Source: Desulfosoma caldarium (GTDB lineage: Bacteria; Desulfobacterota; Syntrophobacteria; Syntrophobacterales; DSM-9756). From it: a stretch of 64,000 nt of DNA. Below, in pieces: positions 43,735 through 52,842 of this stretch. Every line of letters begins with the position of its first letter. Positions within the stretch are counted from its first letter, which is position 1. The notes under the pieces are model-generated. The model did no database searches, was not told where the DNA came from, and was given only the letters and a program-made list of their open reading frames with translations. The position numbers were made by a program, and so were the translations under genes. The DNA lies in contig NZ_RJVA01000011.1 in the NCBI RefSeq assembly GCF_003751385.1, positions 124,001 through 188,000 on the forward strand. The letters run 5' to 3'.

Positions 43735-44805
43735 ATGCCTATGGAAAAAGAGCTTCAAAGCATTGTGGCCCGTATTGAACCGGCGGATTCGCACTGGGAA
43801 AAGCTCGCCTGGGAAAGACTGCGGTCTCAAATTCGGCCGAGAGGCTCCTTGGGACGGCTGGAGGAGATGGCCGCGCGACTGGGAGCCATCTTCCGAAGCG
43901 TGTCGCCCAGTGTGAGCAGAAAAATCATTTTCACCATGGCCGGTGATCACGGTGTAGCCGAAGAAGGCGTCAGTGCCTACCCGCAGGAAGTCACGGCGCA
44001 GATGGTCTTTAGTTTTCTCAAGGGCTGGGCGTCCATCAATATCTTGGCGGATCATGTGGGGGCTGAGGTGCGCGTGGTGGATTTGGGCGTGGCCTCCGAT
44101 CTTCCTGAGGACTGGGCCGTGATTCGACGTAAGATCGGCAAAGGGACGCGCAACATAACGAAAGGACCGGCCATGGAACGCCATGAAGCTGTTCGTGGCC
44201 TAGTGGAGGGGGCTCGCCTGGTCATGGACGCCGTTCAAGACGAAGGTTTTCATCTGGTGGGCACAGGGGACATGGGCATCGGCAACACGACGCCGTCCAC
44301 GGCCATCGTCGCGACCCTGACGGGGAAGCCCGTCAAGGACCTCACAGGGCGAGGCACCGGCATTGACGATGCCGCCTGGAATCGTAAAGTGCGGGCCGTG
44401 GAAAGGGCTTTGGCCGTTAACCGACCGAATGCCGCCGATCCGGTGGATGTTCTGGCCAAGGTGGGTGGATATGAAATCGCCGGGCTTGCCGGAGCGGTTC
44501 TCGGCGCTGCGGCGGTGCGCACGCCCGTGGTTTGCGACGGTTTCATTGCCACGGCGGGGGCGCTCATCGCCTGTCAGCTCGCGCCGTTCGCCAAGGATTA
44601 TCTCTTTGTATCCCATCGCAGTCAGGAAGTGGGTCACGGGGCCATGATCGAGCTCTTGGGACTTTCCCCTTTGTTGGACCTGTCCATGCGGCTGGGGGAA
44701 GGCACGGGAGCGGCCTTGGCGATAAGCCTGGTGGAAGCTTCGGCGCGCGTCCTTCGGGACATCAAGACTTTTGAGGAAGCCGGCGTCACGGATACCGGAC
44801 GTTGA
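43735..44805 (+). CDS. cobT: Nicotinate-nucleotide-dimethylbenzimidazole phosphoribosyltransferase
   Basis: 356 residues. CobT activates the lower-ligand base (alpha-ribazole phosphate formation) for cobalamin. Typical segments: RPRGSLGRLEEMAARLG, FTMAGDHGVAEEGVSAYPQEVTAQM, GTGDMGIGNTTPSTAI, TGRGTGIDD and the catalytic-Glu motif MRLGEGTGAALA. Length is standard. A cobalamin riboswitch and terminator lie directly upstream. GGGGAG is 4 nt before ATG 43735; a second ATG two codons later is also possible. Confidence 0.96.
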   Translation: MPMEKELQSIVARIEPADSHWEKLAWERLRSQIRPRGSLGRLEEMAARLGAIFRSVSPSVSRKIIFTMAGDHGVAEEGVSAYPQEVTAQMVFSFLKGWASINILADHVGAEVRVVDLGVASDLPEDWAVIRRKIGKGTRNITKGPAMERHEAVRGLVEGARLVMDAVQDEGFHLVGTGDMGIGNTTPSTAIVATLTGKPVKDLTGRGTGIDDAAWNRKVRAVERALAVNRPNAADPVDVLAKVGGYEIAGLAGAVLGAAAVRTPVVCDGFIATAGALIACQLAPFAKDYLFVSHRSQEVGHGAMIELLGLSPLLDLSMRLGEGTGAALAISLVEASARVLRDIKTFEEAGVTDTGR

Positions 44806-44843
44806 AGCTGCGGTGCCGTCGCGGATGGTGCGGTCATGGCCTA

Positions 44844-46763
44844 TCAATCCACCCGCACCACCGCGCCGCCTTGGACTTGAAGAATGGGATATTGGCGTTC
44901 CATGTGGCCGTCGGGTGCGAACCGCACGGGGCCCAGGGGTCCGTTGGGCAGTTCCACTCGAAGCAGCCACTGCCGAAAGCTCAGGCGATCGGGCCGGCCT
45001 TCCTTGAGGACGTGTTCTCGCGCATGCAGGGCCATCAGGGTTGCGGTGTAGCCTTGGGCCGCGAGAAAATCGGGTTCTTCACCGTAAGTTTCGCCATAGT
45101 CTCGCGCAAAGGCTTCCTGAACGGGGTCTTGCGCCTCGAAGGTGCCCCTCTGAAAGGCGGAAGGAAACAGCGCCCCTTCCAGGTACACGCCGCCCGCGGA
45201 GAGCAGGATCTTTTCTTCCCACAGATTCGTGCCCAAAAGCGTCACACCCACCACATTGTAATAGGGCAACTGCGGCGCGATTAAAGCGATGGTGTCGGCG
45301 GCGTCCGGAATGAAGAGGGCATCCAAGGGTGTTTCCGAAATATCCACCCCGAATCCTTTGGCCACATGCTGGGCAATAACCTGAATGGGACCCTTGAAAT
45401 CGGTCATGCCGGCCGCGTAGGTGCTCTCCACCACCACTCTTCCGTCCAGCTCCAGAACCTTGCGAACAAAGATGTCCCTCAGAGCGCGCCCGTAAGGTTC
45501 TTCCGGGTAAAGCACGCCGAAGTTTCGAAACCCCATGGCGTTTCGACAATAAGTGAGCAGTGCGCCGATCATGTCCTGATGGTCCATGAAGGCGTGGAGA
45601 AGAAAAGGGGTCTGGGAGGTGACGTGGCGCTTTTCCGTAAAACTGACCACGGGAATTCCCTTTTCATTCACCGTGGAAAGAATGGCTTTGGCACTTTTCG
45701 GGTTCAGTGGCCCCAGCACGGCAAGGACGCGCTCTTCCTGCACCAGGTGGTTGAGAGCGCTCACAGCCACGTCCGGGTTGGCCTGGGTGTCCGCCAAAAC
45801 CAACCGGGCTGAAGTCCCATGAAACAGCTTTTCCCAATGCCTCAAAGCCAGGGCCACACCCTTGACCAACCGCCGGCCGTGCGCGCTATGGGGGCCGCTC
45901 AGAGGTACCATGCACCCGAGTTTATGAGGATCCGCCTGGGGCAAGGGCCCCATGACCCCTCGAAGTTCTTCTTCGATGCGGCGGGCTATGGGATGTTGGG
46001 GATACTGGGCCATCAGCTTGAGCAGACCGTCCCGACGCCCTTGCGCGGGGCCCAACTGAAGGCGACGATAGAGCAAGAAAGGCACGAGGCGCTCGGCGGT
46101 GTAGGTCTGAAGGGCCCGTTCCACAGCGGGGCCTTCCAGGGTCAAGACCAGTGCAGAAGCCTCTTGGTCCAAAAGTCTTTGATCCTCAGGGCCGAGTTGC
46201 GCGGCGTAGCCCTTGTCGAGCCAGAAGAGAGCGCGGTCCACTTGGCCTGCCTCGCGATGCAGGCCCACCAAAAGTCGAATCAGTTGCTGTCTCCAGGACG
46301 GATGCGATGCCGTCGCCTCCCACAAGGCTTCAGCTTCTTCGAGAAGTTTCTTGCGGTTTTCCCCGTCATACCAGCGGGCACGAAGAAGCCCGATGCGGGC
46401 CGTGGCGGCATCCCGCCATTGGGGATATTCTTTGAGCGCCGCTTCGTAAGCTTGGCGCGCCGCCTTGGGATTTTGGGCCTGCAGCCAGATGTCGCCTTGG
46501 GCCGTGATGGCGGCCGGAGCAATGGCGTTTGATGGGAAAAAGGCCGCGATGCGCTGAAAGGTGGCCAGTGCCGCATCCAAGCGGCCGGCATCTCGAAGAG
46601 CGACGGCTTCCTTCCACAAGACTTGAGCTTCCGCAGGGGGCGGTTCATGAAAGACGGCTTCCGGAATATGCACGGGCACCTGCTGACGAGGGGCGCAGCT
46701 GGAGACAAGTGCGGAAAACACAAAGATGCAGGCCAGAAAATGCGAGGCGTGTTTGGCGCTCAT
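44844..46763 (-). CDS. Lipoprotein with TPR-like N-terminus and type 1 periplasmic-binding fold (LpoA-like)
   Basis: 639 residues. Lipobox LVSSC with the lipidated Cys at about residue 23. Residues ~50-260 are TPR-like helical repeats (VLWKEAVALRDAGRLDAALATFQRI, AARQAYEAALKEYPQWRDAATA). Residues ~280-620 are a Leu/Ile/Val-binding type 1 PBP fold: LGCMVPLSGPHSAHGRRLVKGVALAL, VLGPLNPKSAKAILSTVNEKGIPVVSFT, GVLYPEEPYGRALRDIFVRKV, and AAQGYTATLMALH. This architecture is that of penicillin-binding-protein activators (LpoA) and related lipoproteins. The cellular partner is not visible. Confidence 0.85.
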   Translation of the reverse strand: MSAKHASHFLACIFVFSALVSSCAPRQQVPVHIPEAVFHEPPPAEAQVLWKEAVALRDAGRLDAALATFQRIAAFFPSNAIAPAAITAQGDIWLQAQNPKAARQAYEAALKEYPQWRDAATARIGLLRARWYDGENRKKLLEEAEALWEATASHPSWRQQLIRLLVGLHREAGQVDRALFWLDKGYAAQLGPEDQRLLDQEASALVLTLEGPAVERALQTYTAERLVPFLLYRRLQLGPAQGRRDGLLKLMAQYPQHPIARRIEEELRGVMGPLPQADPHKLGCMVPLSGPHSAHGRRLVKGVALALRHWEKLFHGTSARLVLADTQANPDVAVSALNHLVQEERVLAVLGPLNPKSAKAILSTVNEKGIPVVSFTEKRHVTSQTPFLLHAFMDHQDMIGALLTYCRNAMGFRNFGVLYPEEPYGRALRDIFVRKVLELDGRVVVESTYAAGMTDFKGPIQVIAQHVAKGFGVDISETPLDALFIPDAADTIALIAPQLPYYNVVGVTLLGTNLWEEKILLSAGGVYLEGALFPSAFQRGTFEAQDPVQEAFARDYGETYGEEPDFLAAQGYTATLMALHAREHVLKEGRPDRLSFRQWLLRVELPNGPLGPVRFAPDGHMERQYPILQVQGGAVVRVD

Positions 46764-46836
46764 GCCTTCCCTTCACTCGAGACATGAAGAAAGAGAAGGG
46801 ATGTGTGACAATCCCCCGGCATCGCGGATCCATGAT

Positions 46837-46875
46837 GGCCAAAGGGGCACGCGGTGTTCACGTGCCCCTTTGGCC
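46837..46875. repeat. Perfect 15-bp hairpin
   Basis: GGCCAAAGGGGCACG (46837-46851) / CGTGCCCCTTTGGCC (46861-46875), 9-nt loop. Second of two hairpins between dnaK and the lipoprotein gene. The GGGGCACG/CGTGCCCC core also occurs in the hairpin at 21147-21174. Confidence 0.7.
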
Positions 46876-46896
46876 GCAGGCGACCTATCAAAATTT

Positions 46897-46928
46897 GGCC
46901 CGCATCGCAACAGCGTGCCATGCGGGCC
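46897..46928 (-). terminator. Hairpin downstream of dnaK
   Basis: GGCCCGCAT (46897-46905) / ATGCGGGCC (46920-46928), 9 bp, followed on the minus strand by AAATTTTG. It starts 9 nt after the dnaK stop and is the likely end of the hrcA-grpE-dnaK transcript. Confidence 0.65.
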
Positions 46929-46936
46929 GAAACTTT

Positions 46937-48856
46937 TTACTTATCTTTAACCTCTTCAAAGTCTGCGTCCACGACGTCATCGTCGGCCTTGCGACCCGAA
47001 GAGGAGGATCCCGCCGACGCTTCCTGGGATCCGGCCTGGGCTTGTTCTTCTGCCGTTTTCTTGTACATTTCCTCGGCGAGCTTGTGGGAAAGCTGGGTCA
47101 GCTGTTCCATTTCCTTTTCGATGGCGCCTTTGTCGTCGCCTTCCATGGCCTTGCGAAGCTTTTCAATCTGCGCGTCGATCTGTCCTCGCGTGCCCGCGTC
47201 CACCTTGTCACCCAAGTCCCTGAGCGTCTTTTCGGTGCTGTAGATAAGGGCATCCGCTTGGTTGCGCGTATCCACCAATTCTCGGCGCCTCTTGTCTTCT
47301 TCGGCATGCATCTCGGCTTCTTTCACCAACTTTTCGATTTCTTCCTGAGACAAGCCGCTGGAAGCGGTGATTTGAATGGATTGCTCCTTGCCCGTAGCCA
47401 GATCCTTGGCCGAGACGTGCACGATGCCGTTGGCGTCGATGTCAAAGGTGACTTCAATTTGCGGCACACCGCGAGGAGCCGGCGGAATGCCCACCAGGTC
47501 AAAGCGCCCGAGGGTCTTGTTGTCCGCCGCCATGGGCCGCTCCCCTTGCAGCACATGGATGGACACCGCGGTTTGGTTGTCCGTGGCCGTGGAAAAGATC
47601 TGACTCTTTCTTGTGGGAATGGTGGTGTTGCGTTCGATAAGCTTGGTCATGACGCCACCCAGAGTCTCGATACCCAGAGAAAGCGGTGTCACGTCCAGGA
47701 GCAGAACATCTTTCACTTCGCCCGAAAGCACCGCCCCCTGAATAGCGGCCCCCACGGCCACCACTTCGTCGGGGTTCACGCCCTTGTGCGGTTCCTTGCC
47801 GAAGAATTCTCGAACCTTTTGCTGCACACGGGGCATGCGCGTCATGCCGCCCACCAGAATCACTTCGTTGATATCCGAGGCCGTGATTCCCGCGTCCTCC
47901 AGAGCTTGACGCATGGGGGGGACGAGCTTGTCGATGAGGTCTTCGGTCAGAGCTTCGAGCTTGGCTCGAGTCAGCTTCATGTTCAGGTGCTTGGGACCGC
48001 TGGCGTCGGCGGTGATGAAAGGAAGATTGATGTCGGTTTCCGTGGTGGACGACAGTTCGATTTTGGCCTTTTCCGCGGCCTCTTTAAGGCGCTGCAAGGC
48101 CATTTTGTCGTTTCGCAAATCGATGCCCTGATCTTTTCGAAACTCGTCCGCCAACCAATCGATGATGCGTTGATCGAAATCCTCACCGCCCAGGTGCGTG
48201 TCCCCATTCGTGGCTTTGACTTCAAAGACCCCGTCGCCGATTTCCAAAATGGAAATGTCGAAGGTCCCACCGCCCAGATCAAAGACGGCAATTTTTTCGT
48301 CCTTTTTCTTGTCCAACCCATAGGCCAGGGCTGCAGCCGTGGGTTCATTGATAATACGAAGGACGTTCAAACCCGCAATTTTGCCGGCGTCTTTGGTCGC
48401 TTGTCGCTGGCTGTCATTGAAGTAAGCCGGCACGGTAATGACCGCGTCGGTCACTTTTTCTCCTAGATAATCTTCCGCGGTCTGCTTCATTTTCATCAAA
48501 ATGTACGCGGAAATTTCCGTGGGGCTGTACTGCCGTCCTCGAATCAAGATGTGAGCGTCCCCGTTGTTGGCTTCCACGATCTTGTAGGGCAAGATCTCCA
48601 GGTCCCGCTGCACTTCCTTGGACTTGTACTTGCGGCCGATGAGCCTCTTAACCGCAAAGACCGTGTTATCCGGGTTGGTGATGGCCTGCCTCTTGGCCAC
48701 CTGGCCCACGAGCCGTTCGCCGCTGTCCGTAAAAGCCACCATGGAAGGCGTCGTGCGGCCCCCTTCCGAATTGGTCAGCACCTTAGCCTCCTTGCCTTCC
48801 ATGACGGCCACAACGGAGTTGGTTGTGCCCAAATCAATACCGATTATCTTTGCCAT
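46937..48856 (-). CDS. dnaK: Chaperone DnaK (Hsp70)
   Basis: 639 residues. N-terminal ATPase: [80 protein letters not shown]. Substrate-binding domain from ~390: [45 protein letters not shown]. Ends with the acidic [10 protein letters not shown] typical of Gram-negative DnaK. Cytosolic protein-folding machine with GrpE (upstream) and DnaJ; no dnaJ follows here. Controlled through CIRCE/HrcA by operon membership. Confidence 0.98.
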   Translation of the reverse strand: MAKIIGIDLGTTNSVVAVMEGKEAKVLTNSEGGRTTPSMVAFTDSGERLVGQVAKRQAITNPDNTVFAVKRLIGRKYKSKEVQRDLEILPYKIVEANNGDAHILIRGRQYSPTEISAYILMKMKQTAEDYLGEKVTDAVITVPAYFNDSQRQATKDAGKIAGLNVLRIINEPTAAALAYGLDKKKDEKIAVFDLGGGTFDISILEIGDGVFEVKATNGDTHLGGEDFDQRIIDWLADEFRKDQGIDLRNDKMALQRLKEAAEKAKIELSSTTETDINLPFITADASGPKHLNMKLTRAKLEALTEDLIDKLVPPMRQALEDAGITASDINEVILVGGMTRMPRVQQKVREFFGKEPHKGVNPDEVVAVGAAIQGAVLSGEVKDVLLLDVTPLSLGIETLGGVMTKLIERNTTIPTRKSQIFSTATDNQTAVSIHVLQGERPMAADNKTLGRFDLVGIPPAPRGVPQIEVTFDIDANGIVHVSAKDLATGKEQSIQITASSGLSQEEIEKLVKEAEMHAEEDKRRRELVDTRNQADALIYSTEKTLRDLGDKVDAGTRGQIDAQIEKLRKAMEGDDKGAIEKEMEQLTQLSHKLAEEMYKKTAEEQAQAGSQEASAGSSSSGRKADDDVVDADFEEVKDK

Positions 48857-48957
48857 TGTTTGTGCCTCCTTAAGGAAAAATCGTCGTCATACGATGAGTT
48901 TCGAAAAAATGTAGATGCCTCGTAAAATGGCATCCTATCACAAACCGGGCGAAAGCC

Positions 48958-49569
48958 TCAGGCGGAACTGTCCGATTCGTGGGAACAGGACGCCGTTCGA
49001 GTCCCCTTGCTCACGGCCACCAGTGCCGGTCTTAGCAGCCGATCGTGCAGCGTGTAGCCCCTTTGAAATTCCTGAATCACCGTGTTGGGTGGAAATTCCT
49101 CTGAAGCCTGTTGCAAAATCGCTTCATGAAAACACGGGTCAAAGTCCTTGCCTTTCGATTCAAATGGCCGGCACCCGAAACGCGCCAAGGTGTCTAGAAA
49201 ATGCTTATGGGTCATCTTGACCCCTTCCAGAAGCGTTTGGTTGTCGGTGTCTTGTTCCGCGTGTTGAATGGCTCGTTCCAAATTGTCCACCACCGACAGC
49301 AGCTCACGAATGAGACTTTCGTTGGCGTAGGCGATGGCCTCGTTGCGATCCCTTTCCAGACGCTTGCGCGTGTTTTCCATGTCCGCAGCCTGGCGGAGAA
49401 TTTTGTCCTTAAGCGATTGAATTTCCGCGTCCTTTTCTTCCAAAAGGGCTTTCAGATCGACATCGCCCGGGGCCTCGTGGGCTGATTCCTCCTGAGTGGG
49501 GACGTGTCCTTCGGCGGCTGTTTCCACCATGGGTTCGTCGTTGGTCCCCGACATGTGTTCTTCCTTCAT
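48958..49569 (-). CDS. grpE: Nucleotide exchange factor GrpE
   Basis: 203 residues. An acidic N-terminal region, then a long coiled-coil helix (DAEIQSLKDKILRQAADMEN, RKRLERDRNEAIAYANESLIRELLSVVDNLERAI) and the beta domain (RFGCRPFESKGKDFDPCFHEAI, VIQEFQRGYTLHDRLLRPALVAVSKG). Promotes ADP release from DnaK. Two ATG starts 15 nt apart (49569 and 49554) are both plausible. Middle gene of the hrcA-grpE-dnaK operon; 101 nt before dnaK. Confidence 0.95.
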   Translation of the reverse strand: MKEEHMSGTNDEPMVETAAEGHVPTQEESAHEAPGDVDLKALLEEKDAEIQSLKDKILRQAADMENTRKRLERDRNEAIAYANESLIRELLSVVDNLERAIQHAEQDTDNQTLLEGVKMTHKHFLDTLARFGCRPFESKGKDFDPCFHEAILQQASEEFPPNTVIQEFQRGYTLHDRLLRPALVAVSKGTRTASCSHESDSSA

Positions 49570-49670
49570 AAAGCCTTATCCTCCATCCATACCCGGCATT
49601 CAGCGACTCAATTCGTTTAATCATGCACGAGGCACTTGTCAGCACCTCACACAGCCCTGTGCAAAGATTT

Positions 49671-50741
49671 TTACGCTGAACCGCTGTCTTGGGGCATCGG
49701 AGTGTCCTCCGGTTCTTCAAGGAATTGGCTTAGCAATGACGCCGTAAAGGTCACCACGGGAATGATGCGCGAATAGTCCATGCGGGTCGGCCCAATGACG
49801 CCCAATACGCCAAGCACCGTTTCACCTCGTTTGTACGGTGAAGAGACCACGCTCATTTCATACAATTCGCTAATATCGCTTTCGGTTCCCAAAATGATCT
49901 GCACCTGCCGAGAAGGATCTAGGGCGCGGTCCAGCAGCCGCACAATGCGCGACTTGTCTTCAAAAGCCTCCAAAATGCGCCGCATGCGTTCGACATCGGC
50001 AAACTCGGGATTGCTCAGCAGATGCTTGTGCCCTGCAATGTGAACATCCGTGTTCTCCAACGCATCCTGCAAGGCCCGACGACTCATTTCCAATGCTCGA
50101 GAAAATAACTGATCAAATAGCGCCTTTTCCCCTTCCATTTCCTTGAGAATACATTCTTTGACGCGACTGAGGGGAATATCTTGTAGGATTTCGTTTAGGT
50201 ATCGAGAGTACTTGTCGAGATTGTCTTGAGGAATGTCTTCATCCCATTCCACAAGAGTGTGCTGCACCAAACCGGAGGCCGTGATCACAATCACCAAAAT
50301 GCTGCGGGCTCGCAATCGCACGAATTCAATGTGCTTGAATCGTGTGGCGCTCAACCTGGGCCACAACACGATGCCCGCCTGACGGCAAAAGCGTGACAGT
50401 ACCTGGCTCGTACGGCGCAGAAGCTCCTCGATGTCCACGCGACCCGAGCTGAAAGCCTTGCGAATCAGGGCCTGTTGCCGCTTTTCCAATTCCCGAATCT
50501 TCAAAATGGAATCCAGATACAGTCGCAGGCCCTTGTCTGTGGGCACGCGCCCCGCGGACGTGTGGGGTTGGTGCAATAGGCCCATATCTTCCAGGTCGGC
50601 CATGATGTTACGGATGGTGGCCGAACTCACATTGAGCCCGTAGTGCTTGGACACTGTGCGAGACCCCACGGGTTCCCCGCTGCGAATGTAACCGCAAACG
50701 ACTGCTTCAAGCACCTTTTGATTACGTTCACTGAGCTTCAT
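49671..50741 (-). CDS. hrcA: Heat-inducible transcription repressor HrcA
   Basis: 356 residues. Winged-helix N-terminus (ERNQKVLEAVVCGYIRSGEP, VGSRTVSKHYGLNVSSATIRNIMADLEDMGLLHQPHTSAGRVPTDKG) followed by the GAF-like and dimerisation regions (KHIEFVRLRARSILVIVIT; VLGVLGVIGPTRMDYSRIIPVV). Binds CIRCE to repress its own operon; stability depends on GroE. I use ATG 50741 (GGAG about 10 nt upstream); a GTG at 50762 touches the operator and adds seven residues. Confidence 0.96.
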   Translation of the reverse strand: MKLSERNQKVLEAVVCGYIRSGEPVGSRTVSKHYGLNVSSATIRNIMADLEDMGLLHQPHTSAGRVPTDKGLRLYLDSILKIRELEKRQQALIRKAFSSGRVDIEELLRRTSQVLSRFCRQAGIVLWPRLSATRFKHIEFVRLRARSILVIVITASGLVQHTLVEWDEDIPQDNLDKYSRYLNEILQDIPLSRVKECILKEMEGEKALFDQLFSRALEMSRRALQDALENTDVHIAGHKHLLSNPEFADVERMRRILEAFEDKSRIVRLLDRALDPSRQVQIILGTESDISELYEMSVVSSPYKRGETVLGVLGVIGPTRMDYSRIIPVVTFTASLLSQFLEEPEDTPMPQDSGSA

Positions 50742-50763
50742 TTCGTGCGAACTCCGCTTCACA

Positions 50764-50790
50764 CTAGCACTCCATCACAATGAGTGCTAA
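50764..50790. promoter_or_regulatory. CIRCE operator (HrcA-binding site)
   Basis: CTAGCACTC (50764-50772), 9-nt spacer, GAGTGCTAA (50782-50790). This is the TTAGCACTC-N9-GAGTGCTAA consensus with a single change. It lies between the promoter and hrcA, where a bound repressor would block transcription. Confidence 0.95.
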
Positions 50791-50793
50791 GCC

Positions 50794-50822
50794 AACATAG
50801 GGTTATCGTGTGATTTTGTCAA
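50794..50822 (-). promoter_or_regulatory. Sigma70 promoter of hrcA-grpE-dnaK
   Basis: Minus strand: -35 TTGACA (50822-50817), 17-nt spacer, -10 TATGTT (50799-50794), directly followed by CIRCE. A vegetative promoter plus operator is the classic HrcA arrangement. The rest of the gap to 51037 shows no gene. Confidence 0.88.
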
Positions 50823-51037
50823 GGTAAGATCGCTGAATGGGCTGAGGCGGAAAGGATAGTTGGCCGTGCGAAGGTGTGATGCGGCGCCCGACGCGAGGGC
50901 ACACATGGCGCCTCATTTCCGCGAAACGCGCTGATGGCGTGAACGGAATGCGGAAATTCAGACTCTTGTGAACATGATGATCGCCCGCTTCGGCGGAAAT
51001 GGCCCATGGCCAAGCGCTTCTTAACGCTCTGAGGATT

Positions 51038-51256
51038 TTACGACCGCAGCATATCGAAATCTTGAAACAGGTGAATGAAATCTTCCTGCAGCTTAAAGCA
51101 GCTCATCTTGATGCCGGCTTCAGACTGGTTGTGAAAGGTCAGAATGATTTTCCCCGGAGTGGAGGCGTCTTTCTCGACTCGGCCGATTTCTTCCAGATCT
51201 CGAAGGACCCTCTTTTCATCGCAGCCGGGCTTCAGCTGAATCCACATTCTTTTCAT
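51038..51256 (-). CDS. Small hypothetical protein coupled to a DtxR-family regulator
   Basis: 72 residues beginning MKRMWIQLKPGCDEKRVLRD. Its ATG overlaps the stop codon of the DtxR-family gene (ATGA at 51253-51256), implying translational coupling. Predicted alpha/beta fold (EEIGRVEKDASTPGKIILTFHNQSE), two Cys (12 and 53). I do not recognise the family; a role in metal or redox sensing would be a guess based only on the neighbour. Confidence 0.6.
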   Translation of the reverse strand: MKRMWIQLKPGCDEKRVLRDLEEIGRVEKDASTPGKIILTFHNQSEAGIKMSCFKLQEDFIHLFQDFDMLRS

Positions 51257-51825
51257 ACGAGCTCCTTTGGGCGACCGCTCTCGGGGGTTCTTAGGGGCTC
51301 ATGGTCGCAAGCGGGCTGTTTCCCCTGTACTTTGTCCAAACACCTGACCACACAGGCCAGGCAATCGGGTGCGTTGTCCGACTCTTGACAGTACGCTGAA
51401 AAGGCTTGAAGCCAATCCAGACCGGCTCGCGGGCACGTCTTGAGAAATTCCAGAAACTGCACGAGCCGTTCAAAGGCTACGGGCCCGATGGCGTGCTCAA
51501 TGCGGCAGGCATTGGCTTCTGCCTGTTCGGGATCAAGGCGTAAAGCTGTGGTAAAGAACTCTTTCAAGATTTCATGACGCCGAGTAATCTGCTGCGCCAC
51601 GTGGCGCCCTTTGGCGGTCAGGGTCACGTTGCTGTAAGGGCTGTAATTGATGAGACCTCTCACCGCCAAGGCGCGTAGAGCCCCTGTCACGGAGGCGCGT
51701 TGCACGCTCATTTGATCGGCGATGTCTTTGGCTCGAGCGGCTTGATGGGCGTTTTCCAGGTGGAAAATCACCTCTAAGTAGTCTTCCAAGCTCGCCGAGA
51801 GCCCCTCCACGGCGTCATTGGACAT
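51253..51825 (-). CDS. DtxR/MntR family metal-dependent transcriptional regulator
   Basis: 190 residues. N-terminal winged helix (LEDYLEVIFHLENAHQAARAKDIA, QMSVQRASVTGALRALAVRGLINYSPYSNVTLTAKG) and the metal-binding/dimerisation region (VAQQITRRHEILKEFFTTAL, ANACRIEHAI) with the expected His/Glu/Cys ligands. No SH3-like FeoA domain. The C-terminal tail is Cys-rich (CQESDNAPDCLACVVRC). Senses Fe2+, Mn2+ or a related metal. The targets are not apparent in the window. Confidence 0.9.
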   Translation of the reverse strand: MSNDAVEGLSASLEDYLEVIFHLENAHQAARAKDIADQMSVQRASVTGALRALAVRGLINYSPYSNVTLTAKGRHVAQQITRRHEILKEFFTTALRLDPEQAEANACRIEHAIGPVAFERLVQFLEFLKTCPRAGLDWLQAFSAYCQESDNAPDCLACVVRCLDKVQGKQPACDHEPLRTPESGRPKELV

Positions 51826-51906
51826 GGGTCCTCATTCCTCACCGGGTTTTTAGCTCGAAAATACCCTGTACAGGACCTCAGGTCAAGAAACGCAAGAGCG
51901 TGAGCA

Positions 51907-52326
51907 TCATTTTTCCGCAGTCCAGACCCACCAGGCGGTGCACAGTCCCCACACGGCGTTGTAGCCGAAGACGAAAAGGGGTGTGAGGGATCCCAGGGCC
52001 AGGCCGAACCACCCTTTGTGAAGAACAAAGGGGAAAAAATACAGAAGCTGCGCACCGGTGGGTCCCAGGCTCCACAGAATGCCTCGGCTAAAAACCCCCA
52101 CGAGAAATCCTCTGTGCAGAATGGGCATGAGAAACAAAAAACCCCACAGGCCTCCCCAAACAATTCGAGGATAGACAAAAGCTTGGTTCCACGTTGGAGC
52201 CAAGGCCACACCCAATTTTTGGGGAATTCCTGCCTGGCCCGCATACCAGGCCAGCCAGGAATTGACCAAAGCGCCCAGGCATCCACCGGCAAAAACCACA
52301 CTGAGCCTCTGCAGGGCAGACCGCAT
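51907..52326 (-). CDS. Hypothetical integral membrane protein
   Basis: 139 residues, with about four hydrophobic segments: LSVVFAGGCLGALVNSWLAW, IVWGGLWGFLFLMPILHRGF, LLYFFPFVLHKGWFGLALGS and PLFVFGYNAVWGLCTAWWVW. Very Trp- and Gly-rich. No conserved motif recognised. Lies upstream of the DtxR-family gene on the same strand with an 81-nt gap. Confidence 0.65.
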   Translation of the reverse strand: MRSALQRLSVVFAGGCLGALVNSWLAWYAGQAGIPQKLGVALAPTWNQAFVYPRIVWGGLWGFLFLMPILHRGFLVGVFSRGILWSLGPTGAQLLYFFPFVLHKGWFGLALGSLTPLFVFGYNAVWGLCTAWWVWTAEK

Positions 52327-52459
52327 GCTTTTTCTCCCGTATCGAGTTAGCGTCCTTTCCGTGGTGATGCAAGACGTTTCAAAAAAGGCATTCGGCGGTT
52401 GATATCACAGCGAACAGGAATTATAAAGGGGCGCCAATCCGCGAAAGGAAGGAGAATGG

Positions 52460-52702
52460 ATGAAGATCAAATGCGCTAACTGTGACTATATGGGTGAAGC
52501 CACGTTGCTTCAAAAGGGTTCACGTTCCAAGGAAATTGCCCTGTGGTGTTGTCTCTTCTTGCCCGGACTTCTCTATACTCTGTGGCGCCAGTCCAGTGAC
52601 GGGCGCTACATGGGGTGCCCTCAATGCAAAAGCGCTCAGTTTCGTCGCATCACGCGCCGGGAATGGAAAGACCTGGAACGTCAAGGAGCTCTTAAGGCTT
52701 AG
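52460..52702 (+). CDS. Small membrane-associated zinc-ribbon protein
   Basis: 80 residues starting MKIKCANCDYMGEATLLQKG. Two CXXC pairs (CANC at 5-8 and CPQC near 53-56) flank a hydrophobic segment (IALWCCLFLPGLLYTLW), then a basic C-terminus. This split zinc-ribbon plus membrane hairpin resembles LITAF-like or small zinc-ribbon membrane proteins. GGAAGGAGAATGG precedes the start ATG 52460. Function unknown. Confidence 0.7.
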   Translation: MKIKCANCDYMGEATLLQKGSRSKEIALWCCLFLPGLLYTLWRQSSDGRYMGCPQCKSAQFRRITRREWKDLERQGALKA

Positions 52703-52842
52703 GAACCTGGCCGAGAGCGGTCTTGGTATGGGCGACCCACGGTGCCACATGCGGCGTTGCATCGCGCCGTGTTTCTGCAAAAGGAATGCCTAAGTCCTAC
52801 ACGGACAAACGCCAAATGATGCTTTGAAGGACAGTCGAGCTC

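Noticed and set aside
46529-48466. 645-codon open frame on the plus strand, antisense to dnaK and the lipoprotein gene
   Set aside because: It mirrors the high-GC codon pattern of dnaK on the other strand; the translation has no family-like features, and no ribosome site precedes it.
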